Origin: a virus | Virus record (IMG/VR): IMGVR_UViG_3300005338_000014 | Coordinates: 1-49,442 of that record | DNA length: 49,442 bases | Reading direction: 5' to 3' (one strand) | In this document: piece by piece, positions 30,122 through 38,083 of the stretch | Numbering within the stretch: the stretch's first letter is position 1 | Layout of the letters: each line of letters starts with the position of its first letter | Notes under the pieces: model-generated | Told to the model about the DNA's origin: nothing | Databases searched by the model: none | What the model saw: only the letters and a program-made list of their open reading frames with translations | Translations under genes and position numbers: made by a program

Positions 30122-31330
30122 ATGACCGACCCCACCTCGATTCAGGCGCTCGCGATCAAGGCGCAGAGCACCCCCGGCACCTTCGCCACGCCGTCAAGCT
30201 CGACCGACGTCATCGCTTGCGCCAACCTGACGGCGCGGCCGCAGGCAATCACGGCCGAGAATCCCGAATATCAGGGCTCGATCCACCAGAAGGGCCCGTT
30301 CGTGCTCGGCGCGACCTGGGATGTCGGCTTCGACCTGATGCTGCGTGGCCCCGGCGGCTCGGCCCCGCCCGCCGCCGATGCCTTCATCTTCGGCCGCGTC
30401 CTGCGGTCGCTCCTGTTCACCGAGAACATCATCTCGACGGCGATCCCCGCGGCGCCCGAGGCGCTGGGCGGCACTGGCGCCACGACCTCCATCGCCAACC
30501 TCGGAGCCTCCGCGCTCGGCGCTGGCAATGACGACATCTACATGGGCCTCGCGATCCAGCTGGCCAGCCTCGGCACGATCGGCCAGCCGGCCTCGCTCGC
30601 CATGATCGCCGATTATGTCAGCACGGGCAAGCTCGCCACCATCGCCCAGACCGCGGGCAGCGCCTATACCGGCAACTACCAGATCCCGAAGCAGTCCGCC
30701 TTTACGCTCGCTTCGACCGGCACGCCGCCGAACCTCAGCTTCAGCCGGTGGCGCGGCAACTACCGCTACGATTTCGTCGACTGGACCCCGACCCGCGGCG
30801 TGCTCACCCTTTCCACCACGGGGCGCAGCAGCGGCAACGAATTCTGCCGTCTCAGCGTCTCCGGCACCGCTGATCTTTCCGCCTATGCCGCGGACACCTG
30901 CCCAGTGGCGCCTTCGACCCTCGCCGTGCCGCCGTACAAAGGCGGCAAGCTGCACATCGGGGGCATAGCGCTGGGCGGCTCGTCGGTCAGCGTCGACATC
31001 GGCCCGCGTTCCGCCGCGCCGCCCAATCCGAACAAGACCAGCGGCTCGGACCCGAGCCAGCTCGTCGGCACGAGGCGCAGCGTCACGCTCAACCTCAACC
31101 AGACCGCGCCCAGCGTGATGGACTTCATCGCCATGGCGAACGCCCAGACCACCTACAACATCCAGGCGCTCTACGGCCTCGCCTCTGGCAATTATGTCGG
31201 CGTCGGGCTCTCCGGCGTCCGGTTCAACTTCCCGGATCCGCAGGACGGCAGCGACTTCTTCGCCGACACGATCGAGGGCTATATCGACGATCCGAGCAAA
31301 TCGGTCGCGATCACCTTCCCCTATTATTGA
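30122..31330 (+). CDS. major tail tube protein
   Basis: 402 residues, larger than most tube proteins. Begins PTSIQALAIKAQSTPGTFAT and has NPEYQGSIHQKGPFVLGATW, typical of the long tail-tube family of alphaproteobacterial siphoviruses; the C-terminal half contains repeated beta strands (LVGTRRSVTLNLNQTAPS, SGVRFNFPDPQDG). Followed directly by the frameshifted chaperone genes, the normal place for the tube gene. Confidence 0.75.
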   Translation: MTDPTSIQALAIKAQSTPGTFATPSSSTDVIACANLTARPQAITAENPEYQGSIHQKGPFVLGATWDVGFDLMLRGPGGSAPPAADAFIFGRVLRSLLFTENIISTAIPAAPEALGGTGATTSIANLGASALGAGNDDIYMGLAIQLASLGTIGQPASLAMIADYVSTGKLATIAQTAGSAYTGNYQIPKQSAFTLASTGTPPNLSFSRWRGNYRYDFVDWTPTRGVLTLSTTGRSSGNEFCRLSVSGTADLSAYAADTCPVAPSTLAVPPYKGGKLHIGGIALGGSSVSVDIGPRSAAPPNPNKTSGSDPSQLVGTRRSVTLNLNQTAPSVMDFIAMANAQTTYNIQALYGLASGNYVGVGLSGVRFNFPDPQDGSDFFADTIEGYIDDPSKSVAITFPYY

Positions 31331-31351
31331 TCCACGCGAAGGGGATTTCCA

Positions 31352-32098
31352 ATGGCCGTACCGGCCTCAACCGACGAGCTGGAGCGCTTCACTCCGGTCT
31401 CGCTCAAGAACGTGCCCGTGCCGCCCGTCTTCCTGCTCCGGCCGGCCGACGGGCGGGAGCTGCGCAAGTTCGAATATCGCCTCATGGCGGAGGGGCTTCA
31501 GTACCACAACAGCGAGGCGTTCCGCGCCGAGATGCTGAAGGGGCTGGGGCAGCTCTGGTCGCCGGAGGATTTCGAGGCGAACAAGGCGCGGCTCGAATCC
31601 TATTGGGCGCTGCTCGACCAAGGCGGCGTGCCTGACCAGAGCGATGCCGAGGCGGTCGGCGAGCTGAACGCGCGCCTGCTTCGCGCCTGGCGGCCGCTCA
31701 CCGCCATGGCCGCCGACAACAAGCGGTTCAGCGATGAGTCGGGCCGGATCGCGGCGAGCATGTTCGTGGTCGGCTGGACCGGGCTCGATGTCGCTTATGC
31801 CCGCGAGGACGGCGCCGTGCCGCTGGCCCGGATCGACGAGGTCGAGGAGAGGCTCGCCGCGATGGAAGTCGAGGCCGCGGCGAACAAGGTCGAGGGCATC
31901 GGCAAGCCCGGCACGGCGTGGATGGAGCTTTCCACCGCGGCCTACATGAAGCTGATCCTGACCCGGGACGAGGAAAAAAACTTGTCCTCGCCGCCGCCAT
32001 CGAAGCCCGGCCTGAATGGTTCGACGAAGAGACCGTCGAAGCGAACGGGGGCTGCCAAATCGAAGGTGTCGGCGAGTTCCGAGTCTCCGCCGGCCTGA
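31352..32098 (+). CDS. tail assembly chaperone (gpG-like)
   Basis: 248 residues (MAVPASTDELERFTPVSLKN), mostly helical, with ELRKFEYRLMAEGLQYHNSE. Codon 209 begins the slippery run, after which the zero frame becomes low complexity (SSPPPSKPGLNGSTKRPSK). Together with the frameshifted form it coats the tape measure before tail tube assembly. Most ribosomes should end here, a minority shift to the downstream frame. Confidence 0.8.
   Translation: MAVPASTDELERFTPVSLKNVPVPPVFLLRPADGRELRKFEYRLMAEGLQYHNSEAFRAEMLKGLGQLWSPEDFEANKARLESYWALLDQGGVPDQSDAEAVGELNARLLRAWRPLTAMAADNKRFSDESGRIAASMFVVGWTGLDVAYAREDGAVPLARIDEVEERLAAMEVEAAANKVEGIGKPGTAWMELSTAAYMKLILTRDEEKNLSSPPPSKPGLNGSTKRPSKRTGAAKSKVSASSESPPA
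31975..31981 (+). promoter_or_regulatory. programmed -1 ribosomal frameshift site
   Basis: A AAA AAC in the zero frame, a canonical X XXY YYZ slippery heptamer (31975-31981). Slipping back one base changes reading from EEKN to EEKK and enters the frame that runs from 31980 to 32358. Phages of this type use such a shift to make the G and G-T chaperones in fixed ratio. Confidence 0.85.
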
Positions 32099-32358
32099 TC
32101 TGGCGCGTCGCCAGGGACAGGGCGGGCAACACGCTCCAGAATGAGGATGGCGGCGATCGTCTGATCCCGACCGGCAAGCGGACCTTCGCCGAGCTGGTCG
32201 GGGCGCAGGACCGCAATCTGGTCCGGCTCTACCGGCAATGCGCGACCGGCTTCGGCCTCGAATGGCCCGACGGCCGCGCCCTGCTCGACCAGCCGGTCAA
32301 GCTGACCCGGGCCTTCGGCGTGACCGGCGCCACCCTCGAGAAGTTCAAGAAAGGCTGA
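31980..32358 (+). CDS. gpT-like extension of the tail assembly chaperone (after -1 frameshift)
   Basis: Read after the shift as KLVLAAAIEARPEWFDEETV, about 125 residues, ending ATLEKFKKG. The fused protein (31352-31980 plus 31980-32358) has 335 residues. The T part contains RLIPTGKRTFAELVGAQDRN and LVRLYRQCATGFGLEWPDGR. No good start or ribosome site of its own is visible, which supports the frameshift. Function: brings the tube protein to the chaperone-bound tape measure. Confidence 0.8.
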
Positions 32359-32362
32359 TTGC

Positions 32363-33088
32363 GTGGGAATTCAGGTCATCTTCGGCGCGTCGGGCCAGAT
32401 GCAGGCCTACGAGCGCCATGTCACCCGCATTCTGGAACAGGCCGCGTTAAGGGCCAGCGATCTGGCCGCCCGTGGTGCCCAGCAAGTGCTGCAGGCCTCG
32501 ATGCGGGGGGCCGGGCTCGGAAAGCTCGGCGGTGCGATCGGCTCCGGCTCCGACCGCCGCAAAGGCCGTGGCGTCCACGCCCAAGGCCGGGGCTTTTCGG
32601 CGTCCGGCTGGGTCTACGCGCGCGGCAGATCGGAGCGAACCCAGGGCGCGCTGGAAAGCTATCTCCGCGGCGCCGAGATCACGCCGAAGAAGGGCCCCTT
32701 TCTCTGGATCGCGACTCGCGAATTGCAGCGGATCGTCGGTCGCGGCTCTGAACGCCGGCGGATGACGCCAGCCCTTTACCGCAAGCACGGGCTTGAGCGC
32801 CGGATCGGGCCGCTGATCGAGATTCCGGGCCGGCATGGCGGCGAACGGTTGCTGGTCGTCCGCAATGTCAGCGTCGACCGTTTCGGCCGGACCGGCGGGC
32901 GCCACGGGCCCAGACGGCTCCCGCGCCGGCTGGGCGGCGCGCGAGCGAAGGCCGAGCAGGTGGTTCTGTTCGTCGGCATCCTTCACACCAGCCAAACCGC
33001 CCGGGTAAACCCAGACGACATCTTTCGTGACGCAGCAGCGGCCTTGCCGCGGCTCGTCGGCGAAGAAGTCCGCGCCTTGACCCGTTAG
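32363..33088 (+). CDS. DUF6441-type minor tail protein
   Basis: 241 residues from GTG 32363. The stretch ESYLRGAEITPKKGPFLWIA, RMTPALYRKHGLERRIGPLI and GGERLLVVRNVSV matches a tail protein family (DUF6441 as I recall) found between chaperone and tape measure genes. Basic overall. Structural role at the tail tip is likely. Confidence 0.65.
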   Translation: MGIQVIFGASGQMQAYERHVTRILEQAALRASDLAARGAQQVLQASMRGAGLGKLGGAIGSGSDRRKGRGVHAQGRGFSASGWVYARGRSERTQGALESYLRGAEITPKKGPFLWIATRELQRIVGRGSERRRMTPALYRKHGLERRIGPLIEIPGRHGGERLLVVRNVSVDRFGRTGGRHGPRRLPRRLGGARAKAEQVVLFVGILHTSQTARVNPDDIFRDAAAALPRLVGEEVRALTR

Positions 33089-33103
33089 CCTCAGGAGAGC
33101 GAT

Positions 33104-36100
33104 TTGCCCGGCCAGTTCCCGGAGTTTCCGGCCTTCATCCGCGCGACCTACGACGCGAGCGGGGATGGATTCGCGGAGTTCGTCCGGCGCGGCCGATCGG
33201 CTGGCGAGCAGGTCCGCGACTCGCTACGGACCGCCGAGGCCGAGATCAGGCAATTCGCCAGCCGGGCCATCTCCCAGCCCATTAACCAGAGCGGCGCTTT
33301 CAATCTTGGCACGCAAGAGATGCGGGCGGCGTCGGCCGCCGCCGACGCCCGCGCCGCCGCGCTAAGAAACGCCGCCAACGCCGCCGACGCGCTGGCCGCA
33401 CGCGAGGCGCATCTTTCCGGCGCCCAGCAGGCTGTCATTCAGGCAACCCGCGCCGAAGCAGCAGCAGCCGAAACGGATGCGGCTTCTCAACGGGAGCGGC
33501 TCCTCGTCTATGAGCAGCTTCAGGCCGAAATGAACCGCACGGCTGCCCGTACCGGCGCGATGATCGGCGCCAATCACGCGCTGGCGACATCGCAAGGCGT
33601 ATATACCAACAGCGCCCGCGCCTCCCGCTTCGCCATGGTTCAGGTCGGCCAGCAGCTGCAGGACGTCGCGATCCAGGCCCAGATGGGCACTTCGGCGCTG
33701 ACGATCCTGGTCCAGCAGGGCTCCCAGCTCGGCTTCGCGATGTCGCAGATGACCGGGCGGGCCGCCGCGTTCGGCCGGTTCATCGCGGGGCCGTGGGGCA
33801 CGGCGCTTTTCCTAGGTACAGCCGCGGTCGGGTACTTGACTACCGCGATGAACCGAAGCGCCGAAGCCGCTGATCTCGCGAAGCATGCCACGGACGGACT
33901 CTCGACTGCGCAAAGCGCGCTCGGCAATCTCTTCGATCTCACCACGGGCAAGCTTCGCGACCAGAGCGGCGCGCTGCGCGAACATATCGAGCTGATGCGC
34001 CTTCAGATCCAAGTGACGGCGATCCAGCTGGAGCTGGAGGGTCGCCGACAGCAGCAAGAAGCCGCGCGCCTGTTCCGCGAGGGAATGGAGCCGGTGTCGA
34101 TCGGCGAGACCATCGGGGCGCTGGGTTATCGGGGCCCGGGCGGGCCACGCGGCGCGCTGGGAGTGGTCCAGCGTCAGGCCGAGGAGCAACGCAATCTGCT
34201 CCGCAACATCCAGAGCGCGCAGCAGGCGATGGATGCGGCTACCACGGGAGCTGCGCGCACCCGGGCAGCGGCAGCGCTTCAGGCCGCGCGCGATGCGGCT
34301 ATTGCTGCGGCGCGTCGACCGGGCTTTGGCACCGCCGGGGGGATCAGCCCCGAGGATTTCATTCAAGGCGTGTTGGGCGATGCCCAAGGCCGCGCGAACC
34401 AGCGAATCGCCGAACTGACAAGGCAATCCCTCGAACGAGGCCAGCTTGACCCGGCGCTTCAGAACCGCGGCCGGGATCGACGGGAGCGCCAGGACCACCG
34501 CCCGGAACAGGCCGCAGCCAGCCTCGAACAGATCCAGCGGCTGAACGAGCAATGGGACGAGCAGCCCCGGCTCGTCGATCGCGCCGTCCAGGCCGTGCGC
34601 GAGCTGGATCATATTCTGACCGAGGCGCAGCGACGCAAGCTGCCGCGGTTCGATGAGATGCGCGCCGGCGCCGAGCAGGCCCAGCGCTCGATCCGCGAAG
34701 GCCTGATCCGCCAGATCACCGAGGGTTTCAGCGAGGCGCCGAAGCTGATCCAGCGCGCCGGCCTTGCGATTGAGCAGCTCAACGCCGCGGCCGAGCATTT
34801 CCCGCAAATGGCGCCGCAGATCGAGGCGGCCGGGCAGGCGGTCCAGAACGCTCTGCTCCGGCCCTACCGCGACGTCCTCGAAAATCTGGTGCAGCAGGCC
34901 GACCAGCAGGACCTGATCGCCCAGGGCCGGAGCGCAGAGGCGCAGGCGCTCGGCGTGATCCGCCAGCTTGAGGACCAGCTGGGCGACATCGGCGAGGAGC
35001 GGCGCCGGACGATCATCGCCGGCACGGTCGCGCTCGAGGAGCAGGCTCGGCAATACGAGATCATCCGTGGCCGCCAGCAGGCCTATCTGCGGGTCTCGGA
35101 ATCGGTCCGCAGCTCTCTGGTCGATATCGTCGCCGATCCCAGCGGCACCGGCGGCGCCCTGTCGAGCATCACTCAGGCGTTCAATCGCCTCGGCGCCGAG
35201 ATGACGGTCGAGAATCTGTTCGGCGATATATTCCGGCGCCTCGACGACCGAGTCACCGGCCGCGACCGGGTCCGCGAGGAGAATCTCAACTATGCGTCGG
35301 CGATCTCCAATCTCCGAACCGAGATCGGCACGCTGCGTGACGCCGAGGCCCAGCACCGGCAATCGCTCGACCAAGTCATCGGTTCGCTCGGCCGGTTCGA
35401 GTCGGCGATCGACAGCGCCGCGGCGCACCTGAGCCGGGCGCCCGGTCTCGTGGCTGCGGCCGGACGGGTGCTGCCCGGCCTTCCTGTCGCTGGACCGATC
35501 ACCAACACCTACAGCCAGCATCTGGCGCGCGGCAGCCACGGCCTTGACATCGCCGCCGCGCTCGGCACCCCGATCACGACCCGCGCCTCGGGCCGCGTCC
35601 TCACCGTCGGCTATGACTCCGCGAGCGGCTACAACGTCATCATCGATCATGGCGGCGGCATCGTCAGCTCCTATTCCCACCTGATCCGGCAGTCGCCTCT
35701 GAGGCAGGGCCAGGCGGTCGGCGCCGGGCAGCTGGTCGGCAATGTCGGCGAGACCGGCCATGCCACCGGCCCGCATCTCCACTACCGGGTCAAGGTCAAT
35801 GGCCGGGACGTCGATCCTGCGACGTTCCGGTTTCCGGAGCAGATGGCGCAGGCCGCCGCGCAACTCACGCGCGCCCAAGCCGCCCTCGACCCGGTGCTGC
35901 GGGGCGTGGCCGCTCTCTATCCGCGCCTCGCGCAGTATCTGCCGCAAACCGTGATCCGCCGGGGAACGGCGCGCGACGGCCGGCAGCTCGAATTCTATCC
36001 GCCCTGGGAGAGCGACAACCCCTCGCCCGGCAATTTGACCGTCGAGCTGTTCAACCGCCGTCTGCGCGGACGCAATCTCAGCGACTCGATCGGCCTCGAC

Positions 36101-38083
36101 ATGCTGCACTATCTTGGGAGCAGGACCCCGCAGGGCGCGGCCGTCGATCCGACCTATCGCGCGCTGAAGGATGCGATGATCGAGGCGATCCGTACCGCGA
36201 ATCGTCCCTGGGACCGCGAGGCCTATGGGCAGGAGAGGCGGGCGGGTCTGGCGGGGGCGTCCTACGATGCCTGGCTCGAAAACAACCGAGCCGACGCCTA
36301 TATCCGCGGGCTGGTGTCGCCACGAATGAATCCGGAATGGCAGCGGCCCGGAACCTACACCCCCGAAATGCAGCGCATCGGCCAGCAGATCAGGCAGTAC
36401 CTGCAGACCCCGGCCGACGACCTTGCGACATCGGCCGCAGGCGCGGCGACCGGTCTTCGCGACCTCAATTCGATCATCGCCGGGCTGAGCGACGTCGCGC
36501 CTGGCGCTGCGACCTCCCTTGCCACGGTCACCTCCAATGTTTCGGCGATGCACGAGACGGCCCATTCGCTGGCCGTAAACGACAACGAAATCCCCGGCGC
36601 TACGATCACCGGCCGCCGCGGCAACATCGCCGCCGCGACTGCGGACCTCGACCCGCGCCAGTTCGCCCGGCTGATGGCGACCGAGCTGGCCAAGCGCGTC
36701 TTCGGCGAGGAGTTCGGCGCTCGGATCGGCGGCGCCATGGCCGATGCGCTGGAGGGCGCCGCGGTCGGGAGCCAGTACGGCAACCTGCTCCGCGGCGCCG
36801 GCGTCCGCGTGCCCAACGGCCTGGCCGAAGGGATCGGCGCCCTGGCCAACAACCTGATCCCCGGCTTTGCCCAGGCCGCGGGCCGGGCGATGCCGTTCAT
36901 CGGCGCCGGCATGGCGATCACCTCCGGGCTGAGCCACCTGTTCGGGATCAAGAACCATGCCGGCGGCCTGTTCGGGATCGGCGGCAACATCCTGATCGAC
37001 GCGCTGACTCCGGCCAAGCGCGGCAGCGCGACCTATGGCGGCGGGACCAGGGGCAACAACAAGGCGTTCGTCACCGCGTCGTCGGAGGCGCTCGACTCGG
37101 TGACGGCGACGATCGAGCGCATCGCCGAAGCGTTCGGCGCCTCGGTCAATGTCGCGCTCGGCCATGCGAGCATCGGCATTCGGAACGGCAGCTACCGCTT
37201 CGATCCGACCGGCCAGGGCATCACCAAGACCAAGAAGGGCGCGATCGACTTCGGCGAGGACCGGGAGGCCGCGGTCCGCGCCGCCGTGCTCGACCTCATT
37301 CGAGACGGCGTGATCGAGGGGCTGAGGCAGGGCAGCCAGAACCTGCTGAAGGCGACGAAGGACATCGATTCCGGCCTGCAGAAGGCGCTCGACTTCGAAG
37401 GCGTCTTCACCGACCTGAAGCGCCGGCTCGATCCGGTCGGCGCCGCGCTCGACGAGACGGACAAAAGGTTCAAGCATCTCGAGGCCGTGTTCAAGGAGGC
37501 CGGGGCGAGCGCCGAGGAATATGCCCAGCTGGAGCAACTCTACCAGCTCGAGCGCACCGATGCGGTGAAGCAGGCCGGCGAGGCGATGACCTCGGCGCTG
37601 AAGTCGCTGCTCGACGACCTCACCGTCAACAACGACGCCCGCTCGCTTCGGGAGCGCCTCGCCGAGGCCCATGCCCGCTACGACCCGCTCGCGGCCCGGG
37701 TCGCCGCGGGCGACAAGTCGGTCGATTACGACGCCTTCGCCGCCGCGGCTCGGCTCGTGGAGCAGCTGACCCGCCAGATCGAGGGCTCGACCAATCCCTA
37801 TTTCGAGGTGCTGGACGAGATCACGAGGCTGACCCAGGGCGCGCTATCGGATCAGGAGAATCTGATCTCGATCGCTTCCGCCCGCACCGGCGTGCTCGGC
37901 GGCGGCACTGCAGCGACGGAGCCGACGGTCTCGGCGATCGACCGGCTCGGCGGGCTGCTGGTGGAACAGCTCGGGGGCGAACTAAGCGCCGTCAACGACA
38001 ATCTCGGCTCGCTGATCCGATTAGCTTCCGGCACCGGTGGAGGCAGCGTGTCGAGTTCCTTGCTCGAGCGGCTGAATTACTGA
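33104..38083 (+). CDS. tail tape measure protein with M23 peptidase domain
   Basis: 1659 residues from TTG 33104 behind AGGAGAG. Long Ala/Gln-rich coiled regions (30-180, 330-680) and the tape measure motif VGQQLQDVAIQAQMGTSALT near 185, with hydrophobic segments at 225-250 and around 1260-1290. An M23 peptidase domain covers about 795-910: HGLD (His812, Asp816) and HLHYRVKVNG (His891, His893) bind zinc. It sets tail length and the peptidase should open host peptidoglycan during DNA entry. A tape length of 1659 residues predicts a tail of very roughly 240 nm at 1.5 angstrom per residue. Confidence 0.9.
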   Translation: MPGQFPEFPAFIRATYDASGDGFAEFVRRGRSAGEQVRDSLRTAEAEIRQFASRAISQPINQSGAFNLGTQEMRAASAAADARAAALRNAANAADALAAREAHLSGAQQAVIQATRAEAAAAETDAASQRERLLVYEQLQAEMNRTAARTGAMIGANHALATSQGVYTNSARASRFAMVQVGQQLQDVAIQAQMGTSALTILVQQGSQLGFAMSQMTGRAAAFGRFIAGPWGTALFLGTAAVGYLTTAMNRSAEAADLAKHATDGLSTAQSALGNLFDLTTGKLRDQSGALREHIELMRLQIQVTAIQLELEGRRQQQEAARLFREGMEPVSIGETIGALGYRGPGGPRGALGVVQRQAEEQRNLLRNIQSAQQAMDAATTGAARTRAAAALQAARDAAIAAARRPGFGTAGGISPEDFIQGVLGDAQGRANQRIAELTRQSLERGQLDPALQNRGRDRRERQDHRPEQAAASLEQIQRLNEQWDEQPRLVDRAVQAVRELDHILTEAQRRKLPRFDEMRAGAEQAQRSIREGLIRQITEGFSEAPKLIQRAGLAIEQLNAAAEHFPQMAPQIEAAGQAVQNALLRPYRDVLENLVQQADQQDLIAQGRSAEAQALGVIRQLEDQLGDIGEERRRTIIAGTVALEEQARQYEIIRGRQQAYLRVSESVRSSLVDIVADPSGTGGALSSITQAFNRLGAEMTVENLFGDIFRRLDDRVTGRDRVREENLNYASAISNLRTEIGTLRDAEAQHRQSLDQVIGSLGRFESAIDSAAAHLSRAPGLVAAAGRVLPGLPVAGPITNTYSQHLARGSHGLDIAAALGTPITTRASGRVLTVGYDSASGYNVIIDHGGGIVSSYSHLIRQSPLRQGQAVGAGQLVGNVGETGHATGPHLHYRVKVNGRDVDPATFRFPEQMAQAAAQLTRAQAALDPVLRGVAALYPRLAQYLPQTVIRRGTARDGRQLEFYPPWESDNPSPGNLTVELFNRRLRGRNLSDSIGLDMLHYLGSRTPQGAAVDPTYRALKDAMIEAIRTANRPWDREAYGQERRAGLAGASYDAWLENNRADAYIRGLVSPRMNPEWQRPGTYTPEMQRIGQQIRQYLQTPADDLATSAAGAATGLRDLNSIIAGLSDVAPGAATSLATVTSNVSAMHETAHSLAVNDNEIPGATITGRRGNIAAATADLDPRQFARLMATELAKRVFGEEFGARIGGAMADALEGAAVGSQYGNLLRGAGVRVPNGLAEGIGALANNLIPGFAQAAGRAMPFIGAGMAITSGLSHLFGIKNHAGGLFGIGGNILIDALTPAKRGSATYGGGTRGNNKAFVTASSEALDSVTATIERIAEAFGASVNVALGHASIGIRNGSYRFDPTGQGITKTKKGAIDFGEDREAAVRAAVLDLIRDGVIEGLRQGSQNLLKATKDIDSGLQKALDFEGVFTDLKRRLDPVGAALDETDKRFKHLEAVFKEAGASAEEYAQLEQLYQLERTDAVKQAGEAMTSALKSLLDDLTVNNDARSLRERLAEAHARYDPLAARVAAGDKSVDYDAFAAAARLVEQLTRQIEGSTNPYFEVLDEITRLTQGALSDQENLISIASARTGVLGGGTAATEPTVSAIDRLGGLLVEQLGGELSAVNDNLGSLIRLASGTGGGSVSSSLLERLNY

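Noticed and set aside
33812-37672. A 1286-codon open frame on the minus strand
   Set aside because: It lies fully antisense to the tape measure gene. GC-rich codon bias keeps the opposite strand open; residue use is unlike a real protein and there is no coupling or ribosome site that fits the region.
36337-38082. Upstream extension of the tail-tip gene to 36337
   Set aside because: The extra 580 codons are a shadow frame inside the tape measure gene. The ATG at 38083 overlapping the tape measure stop is the proper start.
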